NCBI GenBank assembly: GCA_902775075.1
Contig: CACYKX010000005.1
Coordinates: 1 to 41,416 of the forward strand
DNA: 41,416 bases
Direction of reading: 5' to 3'
DNA from: an uncultured Prevotellaceae bacterium
Lineage (GTDB): Bacteria; Bacteroidota; Bacteroidia; Bacteroidales; Bacteroidaceae
Of the stretch, positions 9,265 to 16,499 are shown one piece after another. Both the position numbers and the translations under genes were made by a program. The number at the start of each line of letters is the position of its first letter. Within the stretch, counting starts at the first letter, position 1. The notes beneath the pieces are model-generated. The model did no database searches. It saw nothing but the letters and a program-made list of their open reading frames with translations, and was not told the DNA's origin.

Positions 9265-10833
9265 ATGAAGAAGAAAACAATTTGGACAATCGCTATAATT
9301 ATGGGGTTCTCTTTTTTGGCCTTATTATACCTGCAATTAAATTATATTCAGGAGATGGTCAATATGAAGAAGGAACAGTTTGATGAATCTGTGAATAGAG
9401 CCCTATATCAAGCTTCTCGAAATCTGGAGTTGAATGAGACTCTCCGATACTTGGAGAAGGATGTCAACGAGACAGAGCGTAGAGCCATGAAGAAAGATTC
9501 CGTGGGTACTCGTTCCGGTAAACCAAATGATGGTACTCTGCAACATTCTCACCAATACTCGGTGATGGGAAAGGATGGTACTGTGTATTCTTCATTTGAG
9601 TTGAAGACTATAGCCATAAAACCTTCTCAAACTCCGAAGGCGATGATCTTGCGTAGTGATAAGAATACATTGAATGAGGCTCAGAAGTCGCTTTCTGAGA
9701 TTGTCAAGAATAGATATGTTTATCAGAAAGCTCTTCTCGATGAGGTGGTTATCAATATGTTGTATTCGGCTTCTGATAAACCTTTGAAGGAGAGAATCAA
9801 CTTTAAACTTCTCGATAATGACCTGAATGCGGAACTGCAGAATAATGGTATCAAGATACCTTATCATTTTACTGTATGTACACAGGATGGTCGCGAGGTT
9901 TATCGTTGCTCTGATTATTCGGATGAAGGTGAGGAATATACCTATTCTCAGATCTTGTTCCGCAATGACCCACAGTCCAAGATGGGAGTGGTGAAGATTC
10001 ATTTCCCGGATATGAATAGTTATATCTTCGATTCGGTAAGGTTTATGATTCCGAGTGTTATCTTTACGTTGGTACTGTTGATTACCTTTGTTTTTACAAT
10101 TGTGATTATATTCCGACAGAAGAGATATTCAGAGATAAAGAATGACTTCATCAACAATATGACACATGAGCTGAAGACACCTATTGCTAGTATTTCTTTG
10201 GCAGCACAGATGCTCAACGATACATCTGTTACCAAAAGTGAGAGTATGATGAAGCATCTTGGAGGTGTCATCAACGATGAGAGTAAGAGGCTGAGATTCC
10301 TCGTAGAGAAAGTATTGCAGATGAGTATGTATGATCGCAAGAAGGCTGTGCTGAAGAAGAGAAAGATAGACCTTAATGAAATGGTCGAAAATATCGGTAA
10401 CTCTTTCACATTGCGAGTAGAACATACTGGTGGAAAGGTATATACGCAAATTGAGGCTGTAGAATCTACGATATATGTAGACGAAATGCACTTCCAGAAT
10501 GTAATCTTCAACTTGTTGGACAATGCTGTGAAATATCGTAAACCAGAAGAACCTTTGAATGTATATCTCAGAACTTGGAATGATGGAGATAGAGTATGCA
10601 TCTCAGTTCGTGATACTGGTCTTGGAATCAAAAAGGAAAATCTAAAGAAGATCTTTGAAAAATTCTATCGCGTGCACACGGGTAATGTACACGACGTGAA
10701 AGGATTCGGACTCGGATTGGCCTATGTCAAGAAGATGGTAGACCTGCATGAAGGTGATATAAAGGTTGATAGCCAATATGGAAAGGGTACAACCTTTACT
10801 ATAAGATTACCATATATTAATGAAGATAGATAA
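9265..10833 (+). CDS. rprX: Sensor histidine kinase, RprX type
   Basis: The 522-residue inner-membrane kinase starts with a transmembrane helix (about residues 6-24). A periplasmic sensor region of about 235 residues with no domain I recognise follows, then a second transmembrane helix (about 262-285). The HisKA motif is NNMTHELKTP with phospho-acceptor H301. The ATPase boxes are all present: N box NLLDNAVKY, G1 DTGLGIKKE, F box FEKFYR and G2 GFGLGLAYV. The N-terminus (MKKKTIW then GFSFLALLYLQ) and the partner gene resemble RprX of Bacteroides fragilis. The signal sensed is unknown. It is 29 bases from rprY in one operon. If the promoter box at 9252-9259 is used, the mRNA is leaderless or the true start is the ATG at 9301. 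Confidence 0.88.
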   Translation: MKKKTIWTIAIIMGFSFLALLYLQLNYIQEMVNMKKEQFDESVNRALYQASRNLELNETLRYLEKDVNETERRAMKKDSVGTRSGKPNDGTLQHSHQYSVMGKDGTVYSSFELKTIAIKPSQTPKAMILRSDKNTLNEAQKSLSEIVKNRYVYQKALLDEVVINMLYSASDKPLKERINFKLLDNDLNAELQNNGIKIPYHFTVCTQDGREVYRCSDYSDEGEEYTYSQILFRNDPQSKMGVVKIHFPDMNSYIFDSVRFMIPSVIFTLVLLITFVFTIVIIFRQKRYSEIKNDFINNMTHELKTPIASISLAAQMLNDTSVTKSESMMKHLGGVINDESKRLRFLVEKVLQMSMYDRKKAVLKKRKIDLNEMVENIGNSFTLRVEHTGGKVYTQIEAVESTIYVDEMHFQNVIFNLLDNAVKYRKPEEPLNVYLRTWNDGDRVCISVRDTGLGIKKENLKKIFEKFYRVHTGNVHDVKGFGLGLAYVKKMVDLHEGDIKVDSQYGKGTTFTIRLPYINEDR

Positions 10834-10862
10834 GAATAATATATAAACTAAAAATAGAAGCT

Positions 10863-11570
10863 ATGGACGATAAACTAAAAATTCTTCTTTGTGAAGATGA
10901 TGAGAATTTAGGAATGTTACTCCGTGAGTATTTACAGGCAAAGGAATATTCTGCAACTCTTTGCCCTGATGGAGAAATCGGATATAAGGAATTCTTGAAA
11001 GATAAATATGATATTTGTGTGCTTGATGTTATGATGCCTAAGAAGGACGGCTTTACTTTAGCACAGGAAATTCGTCAGGCTAATGCTGAAATGCCTATTA
11101 TCTTCCTTACTGCTAAGACTCTGAAGGAGGATATCTTGGAGGGTTTCAAAATCGGTGCAGATGATTATATTACCAAACCTTTCTCTATGGAAGAACTTGT
11201 GTTCCGTATAGAGGCTATCCTACGTCGAGTACGTGGAAAGAAGAGCAAGGAATCTACATTATATCATATCGGTCGCTTCTCTTTTGATACTCAAAAGCAG
11301 TTGCTTACTTTGGATAATGATCCTGATAAGCAGACCAAACTGACGACCAAGGAAAATGAGTTGCTGGCTTTGCTTTGCGCTCATGCTAATGAGATCCTTC
11401 AGCGTGATTTCGCTTTGAAGACAATTTGGATTGATGATAACTATTTTAATGCTCGTTCTATGGATGTTTATATTACGAAGTTGCGTAAACATCTTAAGGC
11501 TGACGATCAGATCGAAATCATCAATATCCATGGTAAAGGATATAAGCTAATTGTCCCAGAAGAGGAATAA
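10863..11570 (+). CDS. rprY: OmpR/PhoB-family response regulator, RprY type
   Basis: It has 235 residues. The receiver domain shows the acidic pocket CEDDENLG, phospho-acceptor D55 (VLDVMMPKKDG), the conserved threonine in FLTAKT and the lysine in DDYITKPFS. A winged-helix DNA-binding domain follows, with the typical recognition-helix region ARSMDVYITKLRKHL and the end INIHGKGYKLIV. It partners the kinase directly upstream. A strong terminator follows, closing the operon. Targets are not evident from the window, although the palindromic 22-base repeats directly downstream are a site worth testing. Confidence 0.93.
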   Translation: MDDKLKILLCEDDENLGMLLREYLQAKEYSATLCPDGEIGYKEFLKDKYDICVLDVMMPKKDGFTLAQEIRQANAEMPIIFLTAKTLKEDILEGFKIGADDYITKPFSMEELVFRIEAILRRVRGKKSKESTLYHIGRFSFDTQKQLLTLDNDPDKQTKLTTKENELLALLCAHANEILQRDFALKTIWIDDNYFNARSMDVYITKLRKHLKADDQIEIINIHGKGYKLIVPEEE

Positions 11571-11607
11571 TTATAGTATTAGAGAATCGAATATGTCTTT
11601 TAATATT

Positions 11608-11645
11608 CTCCCATAGAAGGGTGTTCTTCTATGGGAGTCTTTTTG
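11608..11645 (+). terminator. Intrinsic terminator of rprXY
   Basis: A 12-bp perfect stem (CTCCCATAGAAG, 11608-11619, with 11626-11637) has a six-base loop and is followed by TCTTTTTG. Confidence 0.92.
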
Positions 11646-11654
11646 TTATGTGAT

Positions 11655-11742
11655 ACGCAGTTAACTTCATCGCCTCACGCAGTTAACTGCGTAGCCTCAT
11701 GTAGTTAACTGCGTAGCCTTACGTAGTTAACTTCGTAAATGA
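11655..11742. repeat. Four tandem 22-base repeats, each with a palindromic GTTAAC core
   Basis: The units start at 11655, 11677, 11699 and 11721, with no spacers. Each contains GTTAAC at the same offset (11660, 11682, 11704, 11726), a spacing of exactly 22. Unit 2 holds the perfect 16-base palindrome ACGCAGTTAACTGCGT; the other units are imperfect versions. The array lies between the rprY terminator and the 3' end of the convergent small membrane gene. It could be a protein-binding array, an RNA structure or a neutral dispersed repeat. Confidence 0.9.
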
Positions 11743-11744
11743 AG

Positions 11745-11978
11745 CTATTTACCTTCTTTTCTTTGTGCGAAAACGTAGTCAATAATTCCTAGAATCGTAA
11801 AGAGTTCACCTATATATAATATAAGGTTAGATCTTGTCCCTGCAATGAAAGCAAAAGCCAAGATGATTACCCCCAATACGACAAATGTAATACTACTGGT
11901 GATAGAAATACATTTTTGAATGACCTTTTTATTGTTTTTATATTGCTCAATTCTTTTCATAATCCTATAGAGTTTCAT
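11745..11978 (-). CDS. Small two-helix membrane protein of unknown function
   Basis: I recognise no family. From the ATG at 11978 the product is 77 residues: a basic start (MKLYRIMKRIEQYKNNKK), a hydrophobic segment (SITFVVLGVIILAFAFIAG), a second one (LILYIGELFTILGIIDYVF) and a basic tail (AQRKEGK). The frame runs on upstream to 12047, but the likely promoter box at 11991-11998 makes that start impossible. ATG 11978 or ATG 11960 are the realistic choices. It is divergent from rpsF with overlapping promoter regions. Confidence 0.65.
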   Translation of the reverse strand: MKLYRIMKRIEQYKNNKKVIQKCISITSSITFVVLGVIILAFAFIAGTRSNLILYIGELFTILGIIDYVFAQRKEGK

Positions 11979-11990
11979 TCCATGATAGAG

Positions 11991-11998
11991 CAAAAGTA
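11991..11998 (-). promoter_or_regulatory. -7 box of the small membrane protein gene
   Basis: Read on the minus strand this is TACTTTTG, an exact TAnnTTTG. The predicted RNA start is only a few bases before ATG 11978. Confidence 0.5.
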
Positions 11999-12007
11999 CG
12001 AAAAATA

Positions 12008-12039
12008 TTTGGTTAATTCGAAAAAAAGTTGTATTTTTG
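12008..12039 (+). promoter_or_regulatory. Promoter of rpsF-rpsR-rplI
   Basis: A -33 TTTG (12008-12011) and a -7 TATTTTTG (12032-12039) with a 20-base gap form a textbook Bacteroidota promoter. It leaves a leader of about 78 bases before rpsF. I found no recognisable S6:S18 leader motif in it. Confidence 0.75.
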
Positions 12040-12122
12040 CAGCGCATTTGTTGAAAAAGTGCGTAAGTGCTTGAAAATCAGGTGCATTGTTAAATTATTA
12101 ATTTTTATATAATTAAAGTAGT

Positions 12123-12464
12123 ATGAATCAATACGAAACCGTTTTCATTTTGACTCCCGTTTTGTCTGATGAACAGATGAAGGAAACGGTCGCTAAGTTC
12201 AAGAATCTGCTCACAGATAATGGTGCTGAGATTTTGAATGAAGAGGCTTGGGGTTTGAAGAAGATGGCTTACGCTATCGAGAAGAAATCTACAGGCTTCT
12301 ACTGCCTGTTAGAGTTCAAGGGCGAGCCATCAATCATTAACACTCTCGAGACCGGCTTCCGCCGTGATGAGAAAGTTATTCGTTACATGACTGTACGTCT
12401 TGACAAGTATGCAGCAGCATACGCAGAAAAGCGTCGTAACAAATTAGGTAAAAAGGAGGCTTAA
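12123..12464 (+). CDS. rpsF: 30S ribosomal protein bS6
   Basis: At 113 residues it starts [16 protein letters not shown] and contains the conserved [13 protein letters not shown] and [17 protein letters not shown] segments. It binds 16S rRNA together with bS18 on the small-subunit platform. It is first in the rpsF-rpsR-rplI operon. Its last codons (AAG GAG GCT) contain the Shine-Dalgarno sequence of rpsR. No single-strand-binding or PriB gene sits between rpsF and rpsR, unlike in many Firmicutes and Proteobacteria. Confidence 0.98.
   Translation: MNQYETVFILTPVLSDEQMKETVAKFKNLLTDNGAEILNEEAWGLKKMAYAIEKKSTGFYCLLEFKGEPSIINTLETGFRRDEKVIRYMTVRLDKYAAAYAEKRRNKLGKKEA
12453..12459 (+). promoter_or_regulatory. 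Strong Shine-Dalgarno sequence of rpsR
   Basis: AAGGAGG, inside the end of rpsF, lies seven bases before ATG 12467. SD sites this good are exceptional in Bacteroidota, and apart from rplI I noticed no comparable site before the other genes I checked here. Confidence 0.8.
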
Positions 12465-12466
12465 TT

Positions 12467-12739
12467 ATGGCAGATCAGAAAAAATCAGAAATCCGTTATT
12501 TGACCGCTCCTTCTATTGATACAAAGAAGAAGAAGTATTGCCGTTTCAAGAAGAGTGGTATTAAGTATATCGATTATAAGGATCCTGAGTTCCTTAAGAA
12601 GTTCTTGAATGAGCAGGGCAAGATCCTTCCACGTCGTATCACAGGTACATCTTTGAAGTATCAGCGTCGCGTCGCACAGGCTGTAAAGCGTGCTCGCCAG
12701 ATTGCACTGCTTCCTTACGTAGCCGATTTGATGAAGTAA
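12467..12739 (+). CDS. rpsR: 30S ribosomal protein bS18
   Basis: The 90-residue protein has the family core [18 protein letters not shown] and the basic C-terminal helix [25 protein letters not shown]. bS18 pairs with bS6 on the platform near the 3' end of 16S rRNA. In Flavobacterium ribosomes bS21, bS18 and bS6 form the pocket that hides the anti-SD tail. It sits two bases after the rpsF stop, preceded by a near-perfect SD. Confidence 0.98.
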   Translation: MADQKKSEIRYLTAPSIDTKKKKYCRFKKSGIKYIDYKDPEFLKKFLNEQGKILPRRITGTSLKYQRRVAQAVKRARQIALLPYVADLMK

Positions 12740-12742
12740 TTT

Positions 12743-12748
12743 AGGAGG
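12743..12748 (+). promoter_or_regulatory. Strong Shine-Dalgarno sequence of rplI
   Basis: AGGAGG lies in the 17-base gap between rpsR and rplI, eight bases before ATG 12757. As it is non-coding, codon choice cannot explain it. Confidence 0.8.
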
Positions 12749-12756
12749 GAAACAGA

Positions 12757-13281
12757 ATGGAAATTATACTTAAAGAAGATATTATCGGACTTGGATACAA
12801 GAACGATATCGTTAATGTAAAGAACGGCTATGGCCGTAACTATTTAATCCCAACAGGTAAGGCTGTTATCGCTTCTGTTTCTGCTAAGAAGCAACTCGCA
12901 GAAGATATGAAGCAGCAGGCTGCTAAGTTGGCTGCTCTTAAGGCTGAGGCTGAGAAGAAGGGTGAAGCTTTGAAGGATGTTGCTGTTGAGCTTACTGCTA
13001 AGGTAGCTGCTACAGGTGTTCTTTATGGTTCTATCACTGCAGCTATGGTAGCTGAGGAACTTGCTAAGAAGGGCTTCGAAATCGATCGTAAGATTGTCAC
13101 AATGAAGGACATCAAGAAGGTTGGTGAGTATGAGGCTACTGTACACTTCCACAAGGAGGTAGAGGTTAAGATCCCTGTTAAGGTATTAGCTGAAAACGCT
13201 CCTGTTGAGGCTCCTAAGGCTGAAGAAGCTGCTCCTGCAGAGGCTAAGGCTGAGGAAGAGGAAGCTCCAGCTGCAGAGTAA
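12757..13281 (+). CDS. rplI: 50S ribosomal protein bL9 with an acidic Ala/Glu-rich tail
   Basis: At 174 residues this is about 25 longer than E. coli L9 (149). The N-terminal domain carries the signature GLGYKNDIVNVKNGYGRNYLIP. The connecting helix (residues about 40-75) and the C-terminal domain (LYGSITAAMVAEEL, GEYEATVHFHKEVEVKIPV) are complete. The extra length is a low-complexity tail after residue 147 rich in Ala, Glu, Pro and Lys, ending EEEEAPAAE. It is last in the rpsF operon; a terminator lies at 13324-13360. Confidence 0.97.
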   Translation: MEIILKEDIIGLGYKNDIVNVKNGYGRNYLIPTGKAVIASVSAKKQLAEDMKQQAAKLAALKAEAEKKGEALKDVAVELTAKVAATGVLYGSITAAMVAEELAKKGFEIDRKIVTMKDIKKVGEYEATVHFHKEVEVKIPVKVLAENAPVEAPKAEEAAPAEAKAEEEEAPAAE

Positions 13282-13323
13282 TTACAAGCGCATATTATTG
13301 CACTGTAAAGCAAATCTATATAA

Positions 13324-13360
13324 AATCCCTTTTACCAATATGGTAATTGGGATTTTTTTT
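13324..13360 (+). terminator. Intrinsic terminator of the rpsF operon
   Basis: The outer stem AATCCC/GGGATT (13324-13329 with 13349-13354) and inner stem TACCA/TGGTA flank a small internal loop, followed by eight T. The T tract abuts the fabD -7 box. Confidence 0.85.
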
Positions 13361-13361
13361 G

Positions 13362-13369
13362 TATCTTTG
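13362..13369 (+). promoter_or_regulatory. -7 box of fabD
   Basis: TATCTTTG matches TAnnTTTG exactly and begins one base after the preceding terminator T tract. The predicted leader is about 30 bases. Confidence 0.6.
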
Positions 13370-13405
13370 CGTTCGTAAATCATTAATATTTAAAGATTAG
13401 ATAAG

Positions 13406-14296
13406 ATGAAAGCATTTGTTTTCCCTGGACAGGGTTCTCAATTCGTAGGTATGGGTAAAGACCTTTACGATAACAATACAACAGCTAAAGAACTTTTTGA
13501 TAAGGCTGATGAAATTCTCGGCTTTAAGATTACCGATATTATGTTCTCTGGTACTGATGAGCAGTTGAAAGAAACTAAGGTCACTCAACCTGCAGTTTTC
13601 CTTCATAGCGTAATCTCTGCTCTTTGCCTTGGTGATGAGTTTAACCCTTCAATGGTTGCAGGTCACTCTCTTGGTGAATTTTCTGCTTTGGTTGCCTCTG
13701 GTGCTCTTAGCTTCGAGGATGGCTTGAAGCTTGTTGCTGCTCGTGCAAATGCTATGCAGAAGGCTTGTGAGGCTAATCCTGGTACTATGGCTGCTATTAT
13801 TGGACTTCCTGACGAAAAGGTAGAGGAGGTTTGTAATGAGGTTTCTTCAGAAGGTAACATCGTTGTTGCTGCTAATTACAACTGCCCTGGTCAGCTTGTA
13901 ATCTCTGGTAATTCTGATGCTATCAATAAGGCCTGTGAGGCTTTGAAGGCTGCTGGTGCTAAACGTGCTTTGCCTTTGAAGGTTGGTGGCGCTTTCCACT
14001 CTCCATTGATGCAGCCTGCAAAGGACGAACTTCAGGCAGCTATTGAAAAGACTACTTTCAATGCTCCTAAGTGCCCTGTATATCAGAATGTTGACGCTAA
14101 GGCTCATACTGATGCTGCTGAGATCAAGGCTAATTTGATAGCTCAGCTTACAAGTTCTGTTCGTTGGACTGCTAGTGTACAGAATATGATTGCTGCTGGT
14201 GCTGACGAATTTGTAGAGTGTGGCCCAGGTAAGGCTTTGCGCGGTATGATCGGTCGTATCGATAAGACCGTAAACGCACATGGTATTGATGAATAA
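13406..14296 (+). CDS. fabD: Malonyl-CoA:ACP transacylase
   Basis: FabD loads malonyl groups onto acyl carrier protein for fatty-acid synthesis. The 296 residues begin MKAFVFPGQGSQFVGMGKDL. They contain the nucleophile motif GHSLGEFSAL (serine of GHSxG), the conserved arginine region (AARANAMQKA), the catalytic histidine in GGAFHSPLM, and QNVDA and GPGKALRGM in the C-terminal half. It has its own promoter and overlaps the next gene, so it leads a three-gene unit with a GH13 amylase and an AlaX protein, an unexpected combination for a fatty-acid gene. Confidence 0.97.
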   Translation: MKAFVFPGQGSQFVGMGKDLYDNNTTAKELFDKADEILGFKITDIMFSGTDEQLKETKVTQPAVFLHSVISALCLGDEFNPSMVAGHSLGEFSALVASGALSFEDGLKLVAARANAMQKACEANPGTMAAIIGLPDEKVEEVCNEVSSEGNIVVAANYNCPGQLVISGNSDAINKACEALKAAGAKRALPLKVGGAFHSPLMQPAKDELQAAIEKTTFNAPKCPVYQNVDAKAHTDAAEIKANLIAQLTSSVRWTASVQNMIAAGADEFVECGPGKALRGMIGRIDKTVNAHGIDE

Positions 14297-15974
14297 TAAA
14301 ATTATTATATATCAAGTACTTCCGAGACTTTTCGGCAATCGTGTTACGACTCGTAAGAGGTTCGGTGCGATTGCCGAAAATGGTTGTGGGAAGTTTTCTA
14401 ATTTTGATGAACATACTCTAAGAGGTATCCATGATATGGGCTTTAGTCATATTTGGTATACGGGTGTGATTCGTCATGCAACACAGACCGACTATTCTTT
14501 GTATGGTATTCCTTCACAACATGCCGAAATTGTAAAGGGAAAGGCTGGTTCTCCATATGCTATAACGGATTATTATGATGTAGATCCGGATTTAGCCTTA
14601 TGTGTGGAGCACCGTATGGAAGAATGGCTTTCGTTGATAGAACGTACTCATCGTGAGGGTATGAAAGTGATTATCGATTTTGTTCCTAATCATGTGGCCC
14701 GTGAGTATCATTCTATTTGTAAACCTAAGGGTGTGAGAGACTTAGGTGAGGATGACAATCCTAATATGAATTTCTCAACAGACAATAATTTCTATTATTG
14801 TTGGGGGATGCCTTTGGATCTCTCGGACGTTGATGTAGATAATGTGAGTTATCATGAGTCACCTGCTAAGGCGACGGGTAATGATAGATTTACAAATCGT
14901 CCGGGACGGAATGATTGGTATGAGACAGTAAAACTCAATTATGGCATAGACTATTGTGACGCCGGGGGTAGAAGTTATCATTTTGATCCAATTCCTGATA
15001 CATGGAAGAAGATGACTGATATTCTTTTATTCTGGGCAGAAAAAGGTGTCGATGGATTCCGGTGCGATATGGCAGAAATGGTGCCGTCGGCTTTTTGGGA
15101 TTATGCCACAAAAAAAGTAAGAAAAGAATATCCTCACATCATCTTTATTGGTGAAGTTTATGATGCGAATCAATATCGTACATATGTGTCTTCGGGTTTT
15201 GATTATTTGTATGACAAAGTGGGCATGTATGATTGTGTGAAGGATGTGATTCGTGGAGAGCGCCCTGCGTCAAGTATCACAAATGAATGGCAATCGACGG
15301 ATGATATCCGTGACCATATGCTTTATTTCCTAGAGAATCATGATGAACTACGTATCGCAAGTAAATTCTTTGCAGGTGATGGAGAAAAGGCTATTCCTGG
15401 AGTTTTAGTGAGTGCCCTTTTACGTGGTAATCCATTCATGATTTATAGTGGACAGGAGTTTGGGGAACGTGGCATGGATGAAGAAGGATTCAGTGGGTGT
15501 GATGGCCGTACTACAATCTTTGATTATTGGTCTCCGAGAACATTAACTAAGGCCTATAGTGATGATTGTGATATGTCAGAGAAGGAAAGACTTTTAAATT
15601 TTGCATATCATAAGATCTTGCATATTGCAACAACAGAAAAGGCAATAGGGCAGGGTGAGTGTTTTGATTTAATGTATGTCAACCCTTTAACGGAAAATTT
15701 TAATCCTCGTTATCATTTTGCTTTCCTTAGAAAGAAGAATGATGAAGTTCTGCTTATCGTCTCTAATTTTAGTGGTAATCCCGCTGATGTGAAAGTGATG
15801 ATTCCAGGTCATGCTTTTGATTATTTGGATATTCCAGAGAAGTCGGTGAAGGCCGTTGATCTACTTACAGAAGAGAGCGTATTGGTAGATCTAAAAAGAG
15901 ATGGTTTCTTTCCAATGCACTTAGAACCATATAGTGGACGTGTCTATAAATTCAGAACGAAAGATGGCAAGTAA
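14289..15974 (+). CDS. Cytoplasmic GH13 alpha-amylase-family glycoside hydrolase
   Basis: The enzyme should act on alpha-glucans or maltodextrins inside the cell; there is no signal peptide. All four GH13 regions are visible: I DFVPNH; II GFRCDMAEM with nucleophile D260; III IGEVYD with acid/base E289; IV FLENHD with D352. A beta-sandwich C-terminal domain follows (about residues 470-560). With the ATG at 14289 it has 561 residues; ATG 14280 would add three. Either start overlaps fabD (8 or 17 bases), and its end overlaps the alaX start by 11 bases, so the three genes are translationally coupled. Substrate specificity cannot be read from sequence. Confidence 0.85.
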   Translation: MNNKIIIYQVLPRLFGNRVTTRKRFGAIAENGCGKFSNFDEHTLRGIHDMGFSHIWYTGVIRHATQTDYSLYGIPSQHAEIVKGKAGSPYAITDYYDVDPDLALCVEHRMEEWLSLIERTHREGMKVIIDFVPNHVAREYHSICKPKGVRDLGEDDNPNMNFSTDNNFYYCWGMPLDLSDVDVDNVSYHESPAKATGNDRFTNRPGRNDWYETVKLNYGIDYCDAGGRSYHFDPIPDTWKKMTDILLFWAEKGVDGFRCDMAEMVPSAFWDYATKKVRKEYPHIIFIGEVYDANQYRTYVSSGFDYLYDKVGMYDCVKDVIRGERPASSITNEWQSTDDIRDHMLYFLENHDELRIASKFFAGDGEKAIPGVLVSALLRGNPFMIYSGQEFGERGMDEEGFSGCDGRTTIFDYWSPRTLTKAYSDDCDMSEKERLLNFAYHKILHIATTEKAIGQGECFDLMYVNPLTENFNPRYHFAFLRKKNDEVLLIVSNFSGNPADVKVMIPGHAFDYLDIPEKSVKAVDLLTEESVLVDLKRDGFFPMHLEPYSGRVYKFRTKDGK

Positions 15975-16437
15975 TAATTTTGTACTGAACGAGCATCATA
16001 AAGAAGAGTTTCCTCCAGCTCATACCGCAGAGCATTTACTGAATCAATTGATGATTCGTATGTTTGGTTGTGAGCGTAGTCGTAATGCGCATATAGAGCG
16101 TAAGAAAAGTAAAATAAGTTATATCATAGATCACAAGCCTTCTCGGCAAGAAGAAAAGCAGATAGAGGTAGAGATGAACAGGTTGATAGATGCTGATATG
16201 GAGGTGAAATATGAGTTTGTTGATCGTGATCATGTGCCTTCTGATATTAGTTTAGATCGCTTACCTGATGATGCCAGTGAGGTGCTTCGGATTGTTAGAA
16301 TAGGTGATTATGATGCTTGTCCGTGCATTGGAAAACATGTGCGCTCAACTTCCCAGATTGGAAAATTTGAACTCCTTGGCACAAATTGGGATGAGCATGA
16401 ACATAGTTTTAGAATTCGATTTAAAGTGATTCCTTAG
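15964..16437 (+). CDS. AlaX-type trans-editing protein (alanyl/threonyl-tRNA synthetase second additional domain)
   Basis: A free-standing editing domain that would hydrolyse mischarged Ser- or Gly-tRNA(Ala), or a related mischarged tRNA. Length is 157 residues. The zinc-site residues are visible as H20-x3-H24 (HTAEHLL) and C121-x3-H125 in the segment ACPCIGKHVRST. The frame is open back to 15934, but ATG 15964 gives the family-like start and overlaps the GH13 stop by 11 bases. No synthetase domain is present. Its specificity (Ala versus Thr system) is uncertain. Confidence 0.85.
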   Translation: MASNNFVLNEHHKEEFPPAHTAEHLLNQLMIRMFGCERSRNAHIERKKSKISYIIDHKPSRQEEKQIEVEMNRLIDADMEVKYEFVDRDHVPSDISLDRLPDDASEVLRIVRIGDYDACPCIGKHVRSTSQIGKFELLGTNWDEHEHSFRIRFKVIP

Positions 16438-16454
16438 TTTTAGGAAGATATATA

Positions 16455-16499
16455 ATGAAAAACTGTATTAGCGTAAAAAGCTAATACAGTTTTTTTCAT
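16455..16499. terminator. Bidirectional terminator between alaX and rng
   Basis: A 14-bp perfect stem (16459-16472 with 16480-16493, core ACTGTATTAGC) is flanked by A and T runs, so it works on both strands. It contains the stop codon of the minus-strand rng gene (16496-16498). Confidence 0.9.

Noticed and set aside
10020..10631. 203-codon open frame antisense to the rprX kinase domain
   Set aside because: It mirrors a conserved coding region, has low-complexity composition and no promoter. The kinase motifs prove the plus-strand frame.
11655..11742. CRISPR array
   Set aside because: The 22-base units are directly adjacent with no unique spacers, and no cas genes are present.
11979..12047. 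Longer start for the small minus-strand membrane protein
   Set aside because: It would begin upstream of the -7 box at 11991-11998 and overlap the rpsF promoter.
12040..12122. S6:S18-binding leader RNA before rpsF
   Set aside because: No hairpin with the characteristic CCG bulge could be found by eye in this AT-rich leader; covariance search would be needed.
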